64,000 bases of DNA from assembly GCA_013306675.1 (NCBI GenBank), contig JABLUY010000007.1, forward strand, positions 62,001 through 126,000. The letters run 5' to 3'. The position numbers and the translations under genes were made by a program. The notes below the pieces were generated by a model, which saw only the letters and a program-made list of their open reading frames with translations, was not told the origin of the DNA and ran no database searches. Source of the stretch: Thraustochytrium sp. TN22 (Eukaryota > Sar > Bigyra > Thraustochytrida > Thraustochytriidae). Positions 39,193 to 47,749 of this stretch are shown here, in pieces. How positions within the stretch are numbered: position 1 is the stretch's first letter; each line of letters begins with the position of its first letter.

Positions 39193-39578
39193 GACGGCAG
39201 ACCTTGCGTCTCCGGCACCTTGCCAGGCTTGACGCTACCGCTCGTGCGCCCTGCCGGCGCCCGCAGCGCCGTCTTCTTGGCGTTCGCTGCCGCCGCGTCC
39301 AGCTTGCGCATTACCTTGGGGGCCTTGCCGAATCGCATCTCATAGTACTCGAGGAAGTGCTGGAAGACGATCGGCAGGTCCACGTTGTCCGCCACCTCAA
39401 ACTTGCTCAGACTCAGCCCTGCCTCCTGCTGCAGCTGCTCCGCCGCGCCCACGAACCCCTGGTCCAGCAGGAACTGGTGTGTCAGGCACACGAGCTCCCG
39501 CCTCCGGTCCAGCTGCTTCTTCTCCTGCAGCGCTTGCGACGCGCTCTTGGCCTTGAGCGCGCGCAGCGTGCTTGCCAT
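38025..39578 (-). CDS. Katanin p60-like AAA ATPase (KATNAL2-like)
   Basis: 517 residues from the ATG at 39578 (MASTLRALKAKSASQALQEK); the frame has an ATG 21 codons further 5' with an Arg-rich lead. The N terminus has a LisH motif (THQFLLDQGFVGAAEQLQQE, about 33-52), typical of KATNAL2 rather than of p60 itself. A Gln run and disordered linker follow (about 130-200). The AAA module starts near 225 (VRWDDVVGLEDAKRLLKEAV), with Walker A GPPGTGKT (about 267), Walker B TIFLDEIDS (about 328), sensor/arginine-finger region ALLRRLEKRVRV and the Vps4/katanin-type end (AMYPVRRAM). A Gly-run (about 340) is inserted after Walker B. Katanins sever microtubules as hexamers; KATNAL2-like members act in cilia and centrioles. 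Length is close to the human protein (538). Confidence 0.9.
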
Positions 39579-40678
39579 CGCGCTCTCGCACGCGCGCACC
39601 TGTACCCTCGCGCGCCCGCGCTCTGCTGCCCGCTGGCTCACGCGCGCTCAGGCTCTCCGCTCCGGTCAGGCCGCGAGCGAGCCTGACATGTGAATGTGTG
39701 GAGCCGTTAGTCATTGAGACTTCCTTGCCCTCTGGGGAACATCGGGAGTGTGAATGGCGCGTAGCCCATGCCGCGTTCTCGCGAGCAAGGCAGTGGCTGG
39801 AGCTGAGGCGGAAGAGCGCGCCGAATCCGTGATCACTAAAAATGAACGCAGGTCTTTTGTTGCGAGAGGAGAGCGTGCAGCCCTGGCTCAAACTCAGAGG
39901 TCAAGGAAGGCACATCGTCGATGGGAAACGTGTCTGGCGCGCGCGGCGGGCACGCGCTGATCTTCTACACACCGAGCGATGATGTGCGACATCGTTAGAA
40001 ATTCGAGACGACCTGTACGAAGCGCGAGCAATGCTTCATTAATTTTAAAAAAGAACCCGTGTGCGTCAAGCTCGAGAAGCCACATGCGCACCTCTCGAGC
40101 ACGGTTCCGCTGCGTGACGTGGAGAGCAAGTACCCAGCATCTCTCTGGCTGTCATCGCTGCGCCGCACCCACGCACGCACAACCATCCTGAACCACCCCG
40201 CTCGCTGGTCGCCCGCTTTTTTTTGCCGCTCGCACGCTGCCGATCATTCTTCGCTCGTGCCGCTTCTAGCTAGAGCTAGCTAGCTAGAGTGTCTCTGCAG
40301 CTTGTTCTCTCACTCTGCAGCTTGTTCTCTCTCTGCAGCTTCTTCACTCTGGCCGCTCTTTCGATCTTGGCGCTGGTCGACTTGAGCCGCTCGCGTCTCG
40401 CCTGCGCCTCGGCCAGGTGTTCGCCGCCGCCCAGCGCGGCCACCAGCGCCACCGCCGCCGCCGCCGCCGCCGCCGCCGCGTTCCTCGCCCAGCAAAACCA
40501 GTTCGCGGCGCGCGGCGGCGGCGCCGGGGGCGGGGTTGCCGGCGCGGGGCGGGGCGGCGGCGGGGCGGCGCCGGGCGGCGCGGCGAGCGGCGCTGGACGG
40601 CGAGGGGGGGGGAGAGCGGGGCGGCGAGGTTGGACGCGGCCCGTGGCGCGCTCGCTGCTGGACGAGCACGCCGAGGCC
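39579..40678. promoter_or_regulatory. Divergent intergenic region, ATPase and Myb genes
   Basis: 1.1 kb containing both promoters. It has a CTAGCT palindromic cluster (40266-40288), a triple TGCAGCTTGTTCTCTC-type repeat (40295-40345), a GCC run (about 40447-40480) and a G-run (40605-40612). The frame of the Myb gene is open upstream to 40289 but lacks an ATG before 40679. Confidence 0.5.
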
Positions 40679-42139
40679 ATGGAGGGCCGGCAGGGCCACC
40701 TGGCGCTGCGCGCGCGGCGGCCGCCAGAGGAGGGCGAGCTGCAGTACGAGACGGAGGCGCGGCGGTTCGGCAAGCGCGACGGCAGCGAGGTGGTCTCGGG
40801 ACGGTGGTCCCGCGAGGAGGACGACCGGCTGCGGGTGGTGGTGCGCGAGTTCGTGGAGTCCAAGGGCAGCTCGCTGGACGACTTCCGCGAGTCGCTGCGC
40901 GTGGAGAGCCGCACCGAGCAGCGGCCCAACACGAAGCACCTCAAGGGCATCTGGGTGCACTGCGCGACGTACTTCCCGCGGCGCACCGTCGAGAGCGTGC
41001 GATGCCGCGGGGAGCGCATCTTCCACCCATCGTTCCACAAGGGCCCGTGGAGCAAGGAGGAGATCGAAGAGCTCAACATGCTGGTGGAGCAGCACGGGCG
41101 CAAGTGGGTCAAGATCGGCGCACTCCTGGACCGCGATCCGAACTCGGTCCGGGACAAGCACCGTCAGGTGAATGAGCGCACCTCGGGTCTTGCCAAGCCG
41201 ACCTCCGCGCGGTGGACCCTCGCCGAGGAGAACCGCCTCATCGAGCTGGTCAAGGAGTACAAGCCAGAATGGAAGGCTGGCAACGTGCCTTTGCACGGCA
41301 TTCCTTGGAAAGAAATCGCCGAGAAGATGGGGCGAAACAAGACCGCGCTCATGGAGAAGTGGCACGCCAACCTGCACGGGCGCGTGATGGGCTACAAGGT
41401 CAAGGACTGGGGCCCGGCCGAGTACGAGGAGCTTATCAAGTCGATGCAGCTGTCTCGACCCAAGGAGCACGACCAGGTGCCCTGGGAGGACCTCCCGGTT
41501 CGCTTCTCGCCGCACGTGTGCCGACGGCAGTGGCGCAACCTCGTCCGGCGCAAGGGGCTCGAGGACGAGCCTTTCCGCGCCCAGCTTGGCATCCTCACGC
41601 TCGAGTACGCACCCAGCGTCGCGGATAAGGCCACCTACCAGATTGCCGCCAAGGCACGCCGCAAGCGTCGCAAGCAGAGCAAGCGCGCGCGCCGGACAGC
41701 CGCCACCCCCGAAGACAAGGACGACATCTCGGAGGCCTCTGGCCCGCACGAGCACGCCATCGTGCATGACCACGTGGACCCGCTCGCGGCTGACTCCGTC
41801 GCTGTGGGCGGTATCATGCACCACGTCGTGCCGCACGAGATCCAGCCCGCGCCGCCGGACCCGCCCGACTACGGGCGCCCGCCCATGGTGCACATGCAGC
41901 AGCTCGCATCCTCGCTCATTATGGATTCTGACGATGAGGAGGATGACGATGATGATGACGATGCCGACGGCACCGGCGTGGGCTCCAAGCGCAAGCTCGG
42001 CCAGGGCCTTTTTGACCATCACCTCGTGCAGTCGGACGGCCTCAAGCACGCGCGCCGGGACCTCGATGCGCTCGACCCGCACGCGCCGGTGCCGTCGTTG
42101 CCTCCGCCCAATTCGCACGATGCCAACATCTCCATCTAA
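40679..42139 (+). CDS. Myb/SANT protein, TTF-I/Reb1/DMTF1-like
   Basis: 486 residues from the first in-frame ATG (40679). Four Myb/SANT-type units run from about 40 to 290: SGRWSREEDDRLRVVVREFV; KGPWSKEEIEELNMLVEQHG followed by RKWVKIGALLDRDPNSVRDK; RWTLAEENRLIELVKEYKPE followed by IPWKEIAEKMGRNKTALMEK; and WGPAEYEELIKSMQ with VPWEDLPVRFSPHVCRRQWR. The second and third match the Reb1/TTF-I/DMTF1 family, where tandem divergent Myb units bind rDNA terminators or promoters. A basic, nuclear-signal-like stretch (KARRKRRKQSKRARRTA, about 325) follows, then a disordered tail with an acidic run (SDDEEDDDDDDDADG, about 417). Nuclear DNA binding is well supported; whether it ends rRNA transcription or regulates other genes is not shown by sequence. 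Confidence 0.87.
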   Translation: MEGRQGHLALRARRPPEEGELQYETEARRFGKRDGSEVVSGRWSREEDDRLRVVVREFVESKGSSLDDFRESLRVESRTEQRPNTKHLKGIWVHCATYFPRRTVESVRCRGERIFHPSFHKGPWSKEEIEELNMLVEQHGRKWVKIGALLDRDPNSVRDKHRQVNERTSGLAKPTSARWTLAEENRLIELVKEYKPEWKAGNVPLHGIPWKEIAEKMGRNKTALMEKWHANLHGRVMGYKVKDWGPAEYEELIKSMQLSRPKEHDQVPWEDLPVRFSPHVCRRQWRNLVRRKGLEDEPFRAQLGILTLEYAPSVADKATYQIAAKARRKRRKQSKRARRTAATPEDKDDISEASGPHEHAIVHDHVDPLAADSVAVGGIMHHVVPHEIQPAPPDPPDYGRPPMVHMQQLASSLIMDSDDEEDDDDDDDADGTGVGSKRKLGQGLFDHHLVQSDGLKHARRDLDALDPHAPVPSLPPPNSHDANISI

Positions 42140-42645
42140 GAAGTCAGCTGGCGCCAAGGACGCAGCACGTGCGGGCGTCCACGAGCGTGCGGGCGTGCAT
42201 GCTTGCTTGCATGCTTGTTTGCTTGCATCGTTTGCAAGGGTGAAAGGCAGCGCGCGATTTGTCCTTGCTCGCGAGCAACGAAGATAATGGGAAAGAAAGG
42301 GAAAGAAATGAAGACAAAGAAAACAAGAAAACGAGAAAAACATCTGTACGACCCACTCGCTTGCGCTTGGTTCTCAAGTAGAAAGAAGCCAGCTCGCCAG
42401 ACCATGGCAAGTTGCCCCTCTCAGCGCGAGCGACAGCCGCGGGCCGCCATTGCCGAATGGGAGCAACCCAACGACAACAGGCTGTTGATGGCCTTTCTTT
42501 GTGTTTCCTTTGGTCAGACAAAAATGAGTCTTCGCTCGGCTCCGCTCGGCTCCGCTCGGCTCAGCTCGGCTCCGCTCGGCTCAGCTCCGCTCGGCTCAGC
42601 TCGGAAAAGGAAAAATCACAAAGACAAACAAAAGAGGACAGAAAA
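42140..42645. other. Convergent intergenic region with decamer repeat
   Basis: Purine-rich stretch (42285-42345) and a run of about seven GCTCGGCTCC/GCTCGGCTCA decamers (42536-42604). 3' ends of the Myb and RGS genes lie here; no gene seen. Confidence 0.55.
42536..42604. repeat. Decamer tandem repeat
   Basis: About seven units of CTCGGCTCCG / CTCGGCTCAG, alternating, just outside the 3' end of the RGS-domain gene. Confidence 0.85.
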
Positions 42646-44574
42646 TCATCCCAGCGGCGCAACGACCGCATCGAACCTGGGCGTAGAGGCACGAGCGATA
42701 GCAATGGCGCGCAACGCGGCAGGTTGAGCGGGTGCCTCGCGCAGCTCCTTGGCGTGGTGCATGATCTCCTGCACCGGGCGCATCTCAACGCAATCGTACA
42801 GCACGCTCTGCGTGAATAGGCTCATCTTCTCGAGGCTGGAGCGCTCCGCCAGGGCGATCTGCGTGAGCGTGTTGCGCAGCGTATCAAGACGGTGCAGCTC
42901 GAGGGACTCGAGCATGTCGAAGGAACCCATCATGGCCTCGCGCTTGCTCTCTTCGATCTCTGACACCTGGAGCTCGAAGGCCTCGCGCTCGCGGACGCAT
43001 TTTTCACACTCGGTATCGGCCTTGGCGAGCTGGGCCTTCTGCCGCTTGGTGGGCTTGTTGTTCTTGACCTCGCGGCGCAGGGTCTCGGCGGCGTGGAAGG
43101 CTTCGGTCTCAGCGTTGATCGCGGCTTGCAGGCGCGCGCGCGAGTCGACCATTTGCTGCACGTCCGGCTGGTTGTCGCTGTAGATGCCCTTGACGGCACC
43201 GCTGATGGTGGCCTCGAGTTCGCGCAGCGGGGACAGGCCGCACGAAGTAAGGTCCGAACAGTTCTCCGTGAGCACTGTCGTGCGGCGGTGCAAGAGGCCG
43301 CGAATCTGCATGATCGCACGTGCGAGCGTGCCCTCGGCGGGCATGCTCTCGTCGTCCTGCCGGAGGATCGGGTAGCGCTCGTTGAGCTGCTGCAGGATCT
43401 CGGCGTGCTCGCGAGAGGCGCGCTGCACCTCCTGCAGCCACTCGTGCAGCATCTGGATCTGGCCCAGGCTCTCCTCCATATCGCGCATTAGAGCATTGTA
43501 GCCCTTGAGACCGGAGTGTGTCCACACCGCGCCGAAGGAGCCCGCCATCTCCTGCGCCTGCTGCGCGCGCAGCGCGCGCTGCTGCACCTGCGCGACAAAG
43601 GTCGAGAAGAAGTTACGATACATGAGCGACTCGATCTCGCGCAGCGACGCCGTGAAAATGTCCTCCGTCACCACCTCCAGGCTGCCGTCATCGAGATCCG
43701 AGTACGTGTCCACGAGGACGCGGCTCATGAAGGACGGCAGGTTCACCTGGTGCGGCGAGCTCTCCCGCACAAAATTATCCACGATGTCGCGGAAGCGCTC
43801 GTTCTTCTCGCCCGCGTCGCCTGCCTTGGCAAAGACCTCCACCGCCTCGTAGAACTCCAGGTTCTCCTCGGCGAAGGCGAACTTGAGGAAACTTTTGAAC
43901 TCGATGCGCAGCTGACTGGAAGTCAGAATGTCGTCGAGCGACTGAATCTCGCGCGTGCGGTCCAGCATGGTCTTTTGCCGCAGCGTCACTCGCTTGCCCG
44001 CGCCGGGCCGCGGCACGCGCTGGGCGTTGCTGCCGCGCGTCGGCGCGTTGCTGCCGCGGCTCGCACCGCTGCCTCGCGGCAGCGACAGGCGCGACCGCAC
44101 CGCCGCTGCCACGGACGCGCCAGGCCCCGCGCTCGCGCGCGTCACATCCATGAGCACCTGCTGCAGGTACTCGCGCAGCACCAGGAGCGCCGGCTCATGC
44201 TGCGCGGCGTCGCGCAGCACCATGCTGCGCTCCGCCGTGTGAATCCAAATCTCCTCCTCCGAGTCCAGGTCGAGCCGCATCGACTTGGTCACGTCCAGGG
44301 CGCCCACCAGCTGCGCGCGGCTCCCACGCTCCGTGCTGGCCAGCACGCGCTTCACCGTGTCGCACAGCACATTGCGCTCCGATCCGGGCTTGTCGCGGTA
44401 GAACCGCAGGCTGAACTTGCTCTTGCCGCCCTCGCCCACGCGCACCAGCGCGAAGTACTGCTCCGAGCCCGGCCCGAGCGCCGGCGCGTTCGCCGTCTCC
44501 TCCACCACGAAGTCCGCGCTCGTGCGCAGCACCCAGCCCTCAATCAGCGAGTGCACGTTCCCGCCCGACGACAT
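42646..44574 (-). CDS. PH-like + RGS + BAR-like coiled-coil protein
   Basis: 642 residues from the ATG at 44574 (MSSGGNVHSLIEGWVLRTSA). Residues about 10-135 look like a pleckstrin-homology fold (EGWVLRTSADF, QYFALVRVG, FSLRFYRDKPG, EEIWIHTAERSMVL, then a helix). An RGS domain spans about 208-325: SLDDILTSSQLRIEFKSFLK, FAEENLEFYEAVEVF, RFRDIVDNFVRESSPHQVNL, and SLREIESLMYRNFFSTFV. Residues 330-610 are long helices resembling an F-BAR/BAR dimer (GSFGAVWTHSGLKGYNALMR at its start). RGS domains speed GTP hydrolysis on G-alpha; PH and BAR parts bind membranes. The whole would be a membrane-attached G-protein attenuator. The RGS call is strong, the PH and BAR calls are from pattern only. The frame is open further upstream but is Arg/Ala/Gly-rich noise. 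Confidence 0.85.
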   Translation of the reverse strand: MSSGGNVHSLIEGWVLRTSADFVVEETANAPALGPGSEQYFALVRVGEGGKSKFSLRFYRDKPGSERNVLCDTVKRVLASTERGSRAQLVGALDVTKSMRLDLDSEEEIWIHTAERSMVLRDAAQHEPALLVLREYLQQVLMDVTRASAGPGASVAAAVRSRLSLPRGSGASRGSNAPTRGSNAQRVPRPGAGKRVTLRQKTMLDRTREIQSLDDILTSSQLRIEFKSFLKFAFAEENLEFYEAVEVFAKAGDAGEKNERFRDIVDNFVRESSPHQVNLPSFMSRVLVDTYSDLDDGSLEVVTEDIFTASLREIESLMYRNFFSTFVAQVQQRALRAQQAQEMAGSFGAVWTHSGLKGYNALMRDMEESLGQIQMLHEWLQEVQRASREHAEILQQLNERYPILRQDDESMPAEGTLARAIMQIRGLLHRRTTVLTENCSDLTSCGLSPLRELEATISGAVKGIYSDNQPDVQQMVDSRARLQAAINAETEAFHAAETLRREVKNNKPTKRQKAQLAKADTECEKCVREREAFELQVSEIEESKREAMMGSFDMLESLELHRLDTLRNTLTQIALAERSSLEKMSLFTQSVLYDCVEMRPVQEIMHHAKELREAPAQPAALRAIAIARASTPRFDAVVAPLG

Positions 44575-44691
44575 CTTGGTCTCCTGGCCGTCGCCTGCAG
44601 CAGGTACGCCAGCTGCGCCACCTGCTCGTCCCTGCGCTCGCGGCAACACGCTGTGCTTTACCGAGGCGTGTCGACCCTGGCTGGCGCCCGC

Positions 44692-44738
<47 letters not shown>

Positions 44739-46420
44739 GCGCCTGTCCGAGTCTCGCCTGCTCAGCAGGCTCTGCGCGCGCTGACGCACGCGAGCGAGCG
44801 AGCGCGCCCGAGCCGAGCGCGCGGTCAGCACGCACGCGAGTGATGATTTGCACGCTCGCGGCTGCCTGCACTGGCAGAGAGAGGGAGAGAGAGAGCGGGA
44901 ATGGACCGCTGACCGTACGCTCGACCCGCCGCCGCGCGAGCCGCCGCGCGCCCGCCCGCCCGCCGCGCCGCCGCCCGCCCGCGCGCGCGCCGCGCCGCCG
45001 CCGCCGCGCGCCGTCCGTCCGCCACGCCGCGAGGCGCCCTTTGCGATTTGCTTTGCTGGAGCCTGGCCGGCCGCGGCCGCCTGGTGTTGACTTCGGCCGA
45101 ACGTGAAGGAGCGCGAGGGCACGTGCTCGCCCGGCGGCGCGTGCCGCCACGTCGGAGGAGACGGTGGAGAAGTTTTCTTCAAGTTTCTCTCTGATCAGAG
45201 AGATCATTCGTGATTCATCTCAGCCAGCTGGCAGCTGACTCGGACATGGCGCGCTGAGAATAACAACGCAACACACTGTCAGGCCCAGGCTGGCAGCGGC
45301 CAGGCGGCTCAGCCTGGCAGTGGCAGAGGAGTCTGCAGGCTGCAGTGGCACTCGCAGGCAGCGCGCTGCCACTGGCAGGCTGCAAGAGATTGACGACATG
45401 ACAAGGAATCAGTGATGATCAGTCACCTGGCTGGCCGGCCCGGGGCCACGTTTTCTTGGACCGAGCGGACCGCGCGCGACGGGACGGTCGCGGCGGCCAG
45501 ACGGCCCACGAGATCGAGGCGCCCCTGGCGGGAACCACCGTGGCGACGCGAGCCGAGCGGCGCGAGCGAGCGAGGGACGCGAGCGAGACGCGGAGGCGCA
45601 ACGCGAGCGAGACGCGGAGGCGCAAGCGAGACTCGAGAGCGAGCCAAGCTCGAGGCTTGATCTAGGTGAGGTGAGACGTCGCGATGGGCGACGTCACGGT
45701 GGCGAAGCCTGGACCGAGCTTGCTTGAGCGCGATTGAGAGCCAAGCCGGGGCGAATCCTGCTCGAGCCAAGACGGTACCGGCCGGGTAGGTTGCTTGGTC
45801 GGGCCAAAACGTGCTGCCACCGTACAGCTTGCTCGCGTGAGCCGTGAGCCCGGACGGCGCGGCCTTCACGTGAATCTCGAGACGTGACGAAGCCTGCTTG
45901 GACCGAGTCTCAACGCGAGCAGCTCGCGCAGGCGAGAGCTTTTCGGGCGAGCCCTGGATCAGCCAGCGAGCAGCCTCACGCAGGCAGGCGAGAGCTGTCA
46001 GACAGACGAGCCCTGGCGCGCTGCGCTTTACGAGCGAGAGAAATGCACTGCAGTGCCAGGAGCTAACTCCTACGACGCGCCAAAGCCTCGTAGCCAACGA
46101 AGGACGGCGCAGTGCATCTTGACTTTGATGTGCTCCAGCGCTGACACTGACTGCGACCAAGCGCAGGGTCTCGTCTCGACCGCGTGAGGCCCTTGCAGTG
46201 CCAAGGACTCGGCCGGACTCCGTGGAGCAGCAGCATCGTCGTGCCTCGGCGGCGACATGGACGCGGGCCGTTATCGCCATCGCGGCCGGGCTCCCTCCCT
46301 CCCACGCGACGCAGAGCTCGGAGCGCGGGGAGCGGCGCGCGGGCGCTGCGCCGAGGCGCGCGGCGGGGCTCGGCGGCGGCGGCGCGGCGGGCAGGCAGGC
46401 GAGCGCGCCTTGGAGCGTCC
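44575..46420. promoter_or_regulatory. Divergent intergenic region, RGS and FHA genes
   Basis: 1.8 kb with both promoters. It carries a GCCT tetranucleotide run (about 44696-44735), GCC/CGC-rich DNA (44930-45020), repeated TGGCAG motifs (45290-45385) and a GCGAGCGAGACGCGGAGGCG repeat (about 45575-45635). No coding frame accepted. Confidence 0.5.
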
Positions 46421-47201
46421 ATGGAGGGCAGCATGGTAGGTGACGGCGAGGGCGGAGCAGGAGGACCCGAGCGCGAGCGCCAAGGCGAGCGCGAGCGCCA
46501 AGGCGAGGTTGGCGGCGACAACGACGGAAGGCGGCGACGACTGACGCTTGGAGCTCTCGCACGCGCGCGCGCGCACACAGGGGCGAGAGAACACGGGCGG
46601 TGAGGCCAATCGGGCGCCGCAGACGCCGGGCGAAGGCGGCGGCAAGACCAGCAGACTGCCGCGCGAGCTTCCGGCGGACATGACGGTGGAGCAGTTCCTC
46701 AACGCCGAGTGCGACAAGCAGATCTTGGACATCAAGAGCTACGCCGAGGACCTCGTGGAGAAACTCAAGAGCGAGTACGAGGTTCTCAAGGAAACCTTCA
46801 CGCGCGAGCTCAAGGAGGAAGCCTCCAGGAGAGCGGCGGAGGCCGCCGTCGGGCTCTTCGAACTGCGCGTCTTCGTCAAGGATGGCAACTACAAGGACAG
46901 CAGCTTCTCGGTGCAGCTCAAGCCGGGCGTCACCGCCATGGTGGGCCGGTCGCGCGGCAAGAAGTTCCGCAGCCCGCACGGCATCAGCCTGCCCAACGAT
47001 CAGGAGACATCCACGACGCATGGCCGCTTCGCCGTGACGGACGACGGTACCCTGTCCTTTACGGATGTTGGCTCGACAAACGGCTCCTTTCTCAACGGAG
47101 AAGCCATCACGGCCAACGAGCCTGTCACAATCTCGGTGGGCGACGTCCTGCGTATTGGCACCAACTACATGGAGATTCTCTCCGTGCTCCCGAGCTCCTG
47201 A
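46421..47201 (+). CDS. FHA-domain protein, probably two exons
   Basis: Preferred model: exon 1 46421-46435 (MEGSM), intron 46436-46580 (GTAGGT...CACACAG), exon 2 46581-47201; 211 residues. Unspliced, the frame would start at ATG 46680 (MTVEQFLNAECDKQ, 173 residues). I favour splicing because the first ATG then reads in phase into a frame open back to the acceptor. Residues about 40-105 form a helix (SYAEDLVEKLKSEYEVLKET). The FHA domain fills the rest: MVGRSRGKKF, TSTTHGRFAV and DVGSTNGSFLNG carry the Gly-Arg, Ser-x-x-His and Thr/Ser-Asn-Gly signature that binds phosphothreonine. It has no kinase or other partner domain; family members of this size act as phospho-dependent adaptors in signalling or DNA damage response. 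Partner unknown. Confidence 0.85.
46436..46580 (+). other. Possible intron in FHA gene (145 nt)
   Basis: GTAGGT donor after five codons and CGCGCACACAG acceptor; phase 0. Purely predicted; the alternative is translation from ATG 46680. Confidence 0.5.
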
Positions 47202-47749
47202 GGCTGACGTGTAGGTAGTAGACCTTGCTCATGACAACGAAGAAGAATAATGACCCCCATTCCATGTCTCCTTTGCCCGTGCGTCCGTGCCCTCGTGTCC
47301 TTGCTCTTGAGTGCCCTGAGCATTCGTGCCCTCGAGTCCTTCATCCTCAGGTCCTCAAGTGCCCTCCATTCCCCACCCTTGAGTTCTCATCCTCGCGTGC
47401 CTTGAGCGCCCCTCGAGCGCCCCTCGAGTGCCCTCGAGTGCCCTCGAGTCCTCATCCTCACGTTCTCATTCTCGAATGTCCTCGTCCTCGTCCTCGTCCT
47501 CGCATGTCCTCGTCCTCGTATGTCCTCGTCTTCTTCGTATGTCCTCGTCCTTGGATGTCCTCGTCCTCGTATCTCCCCGTCCTCAGATGTCCTCGTCCTC
47601 GTGTCCTTGCGCATCCCTGCGTGTCCTTGCGTGTCCTTGTCCTTGTCCTTGTCCTTGTCCCGTTCTCGTTCGTGTTGTCGCCGCTCAGCTGCGCCGCCGC
47701 CTCAAAGGCACAACCACGCCAGACGCGCGCGCAGCGGGCGGCGGCCCCA
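47202..47749 (+). promoter_or_regulatory. Pyrimidine-rich leader/promoter of glycosyltransferase gene
   Basis: From about 47265 to 47690 the + strand is almost purine-poor, made of variations of TGTCCTCGTCCTCG and GTGCCCTCGAG. The strand bias is extreme for the window. It ends 60 bases before the start codon at 47750, so it is probably promoter or transcribed leader. Confidence 0.6.
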
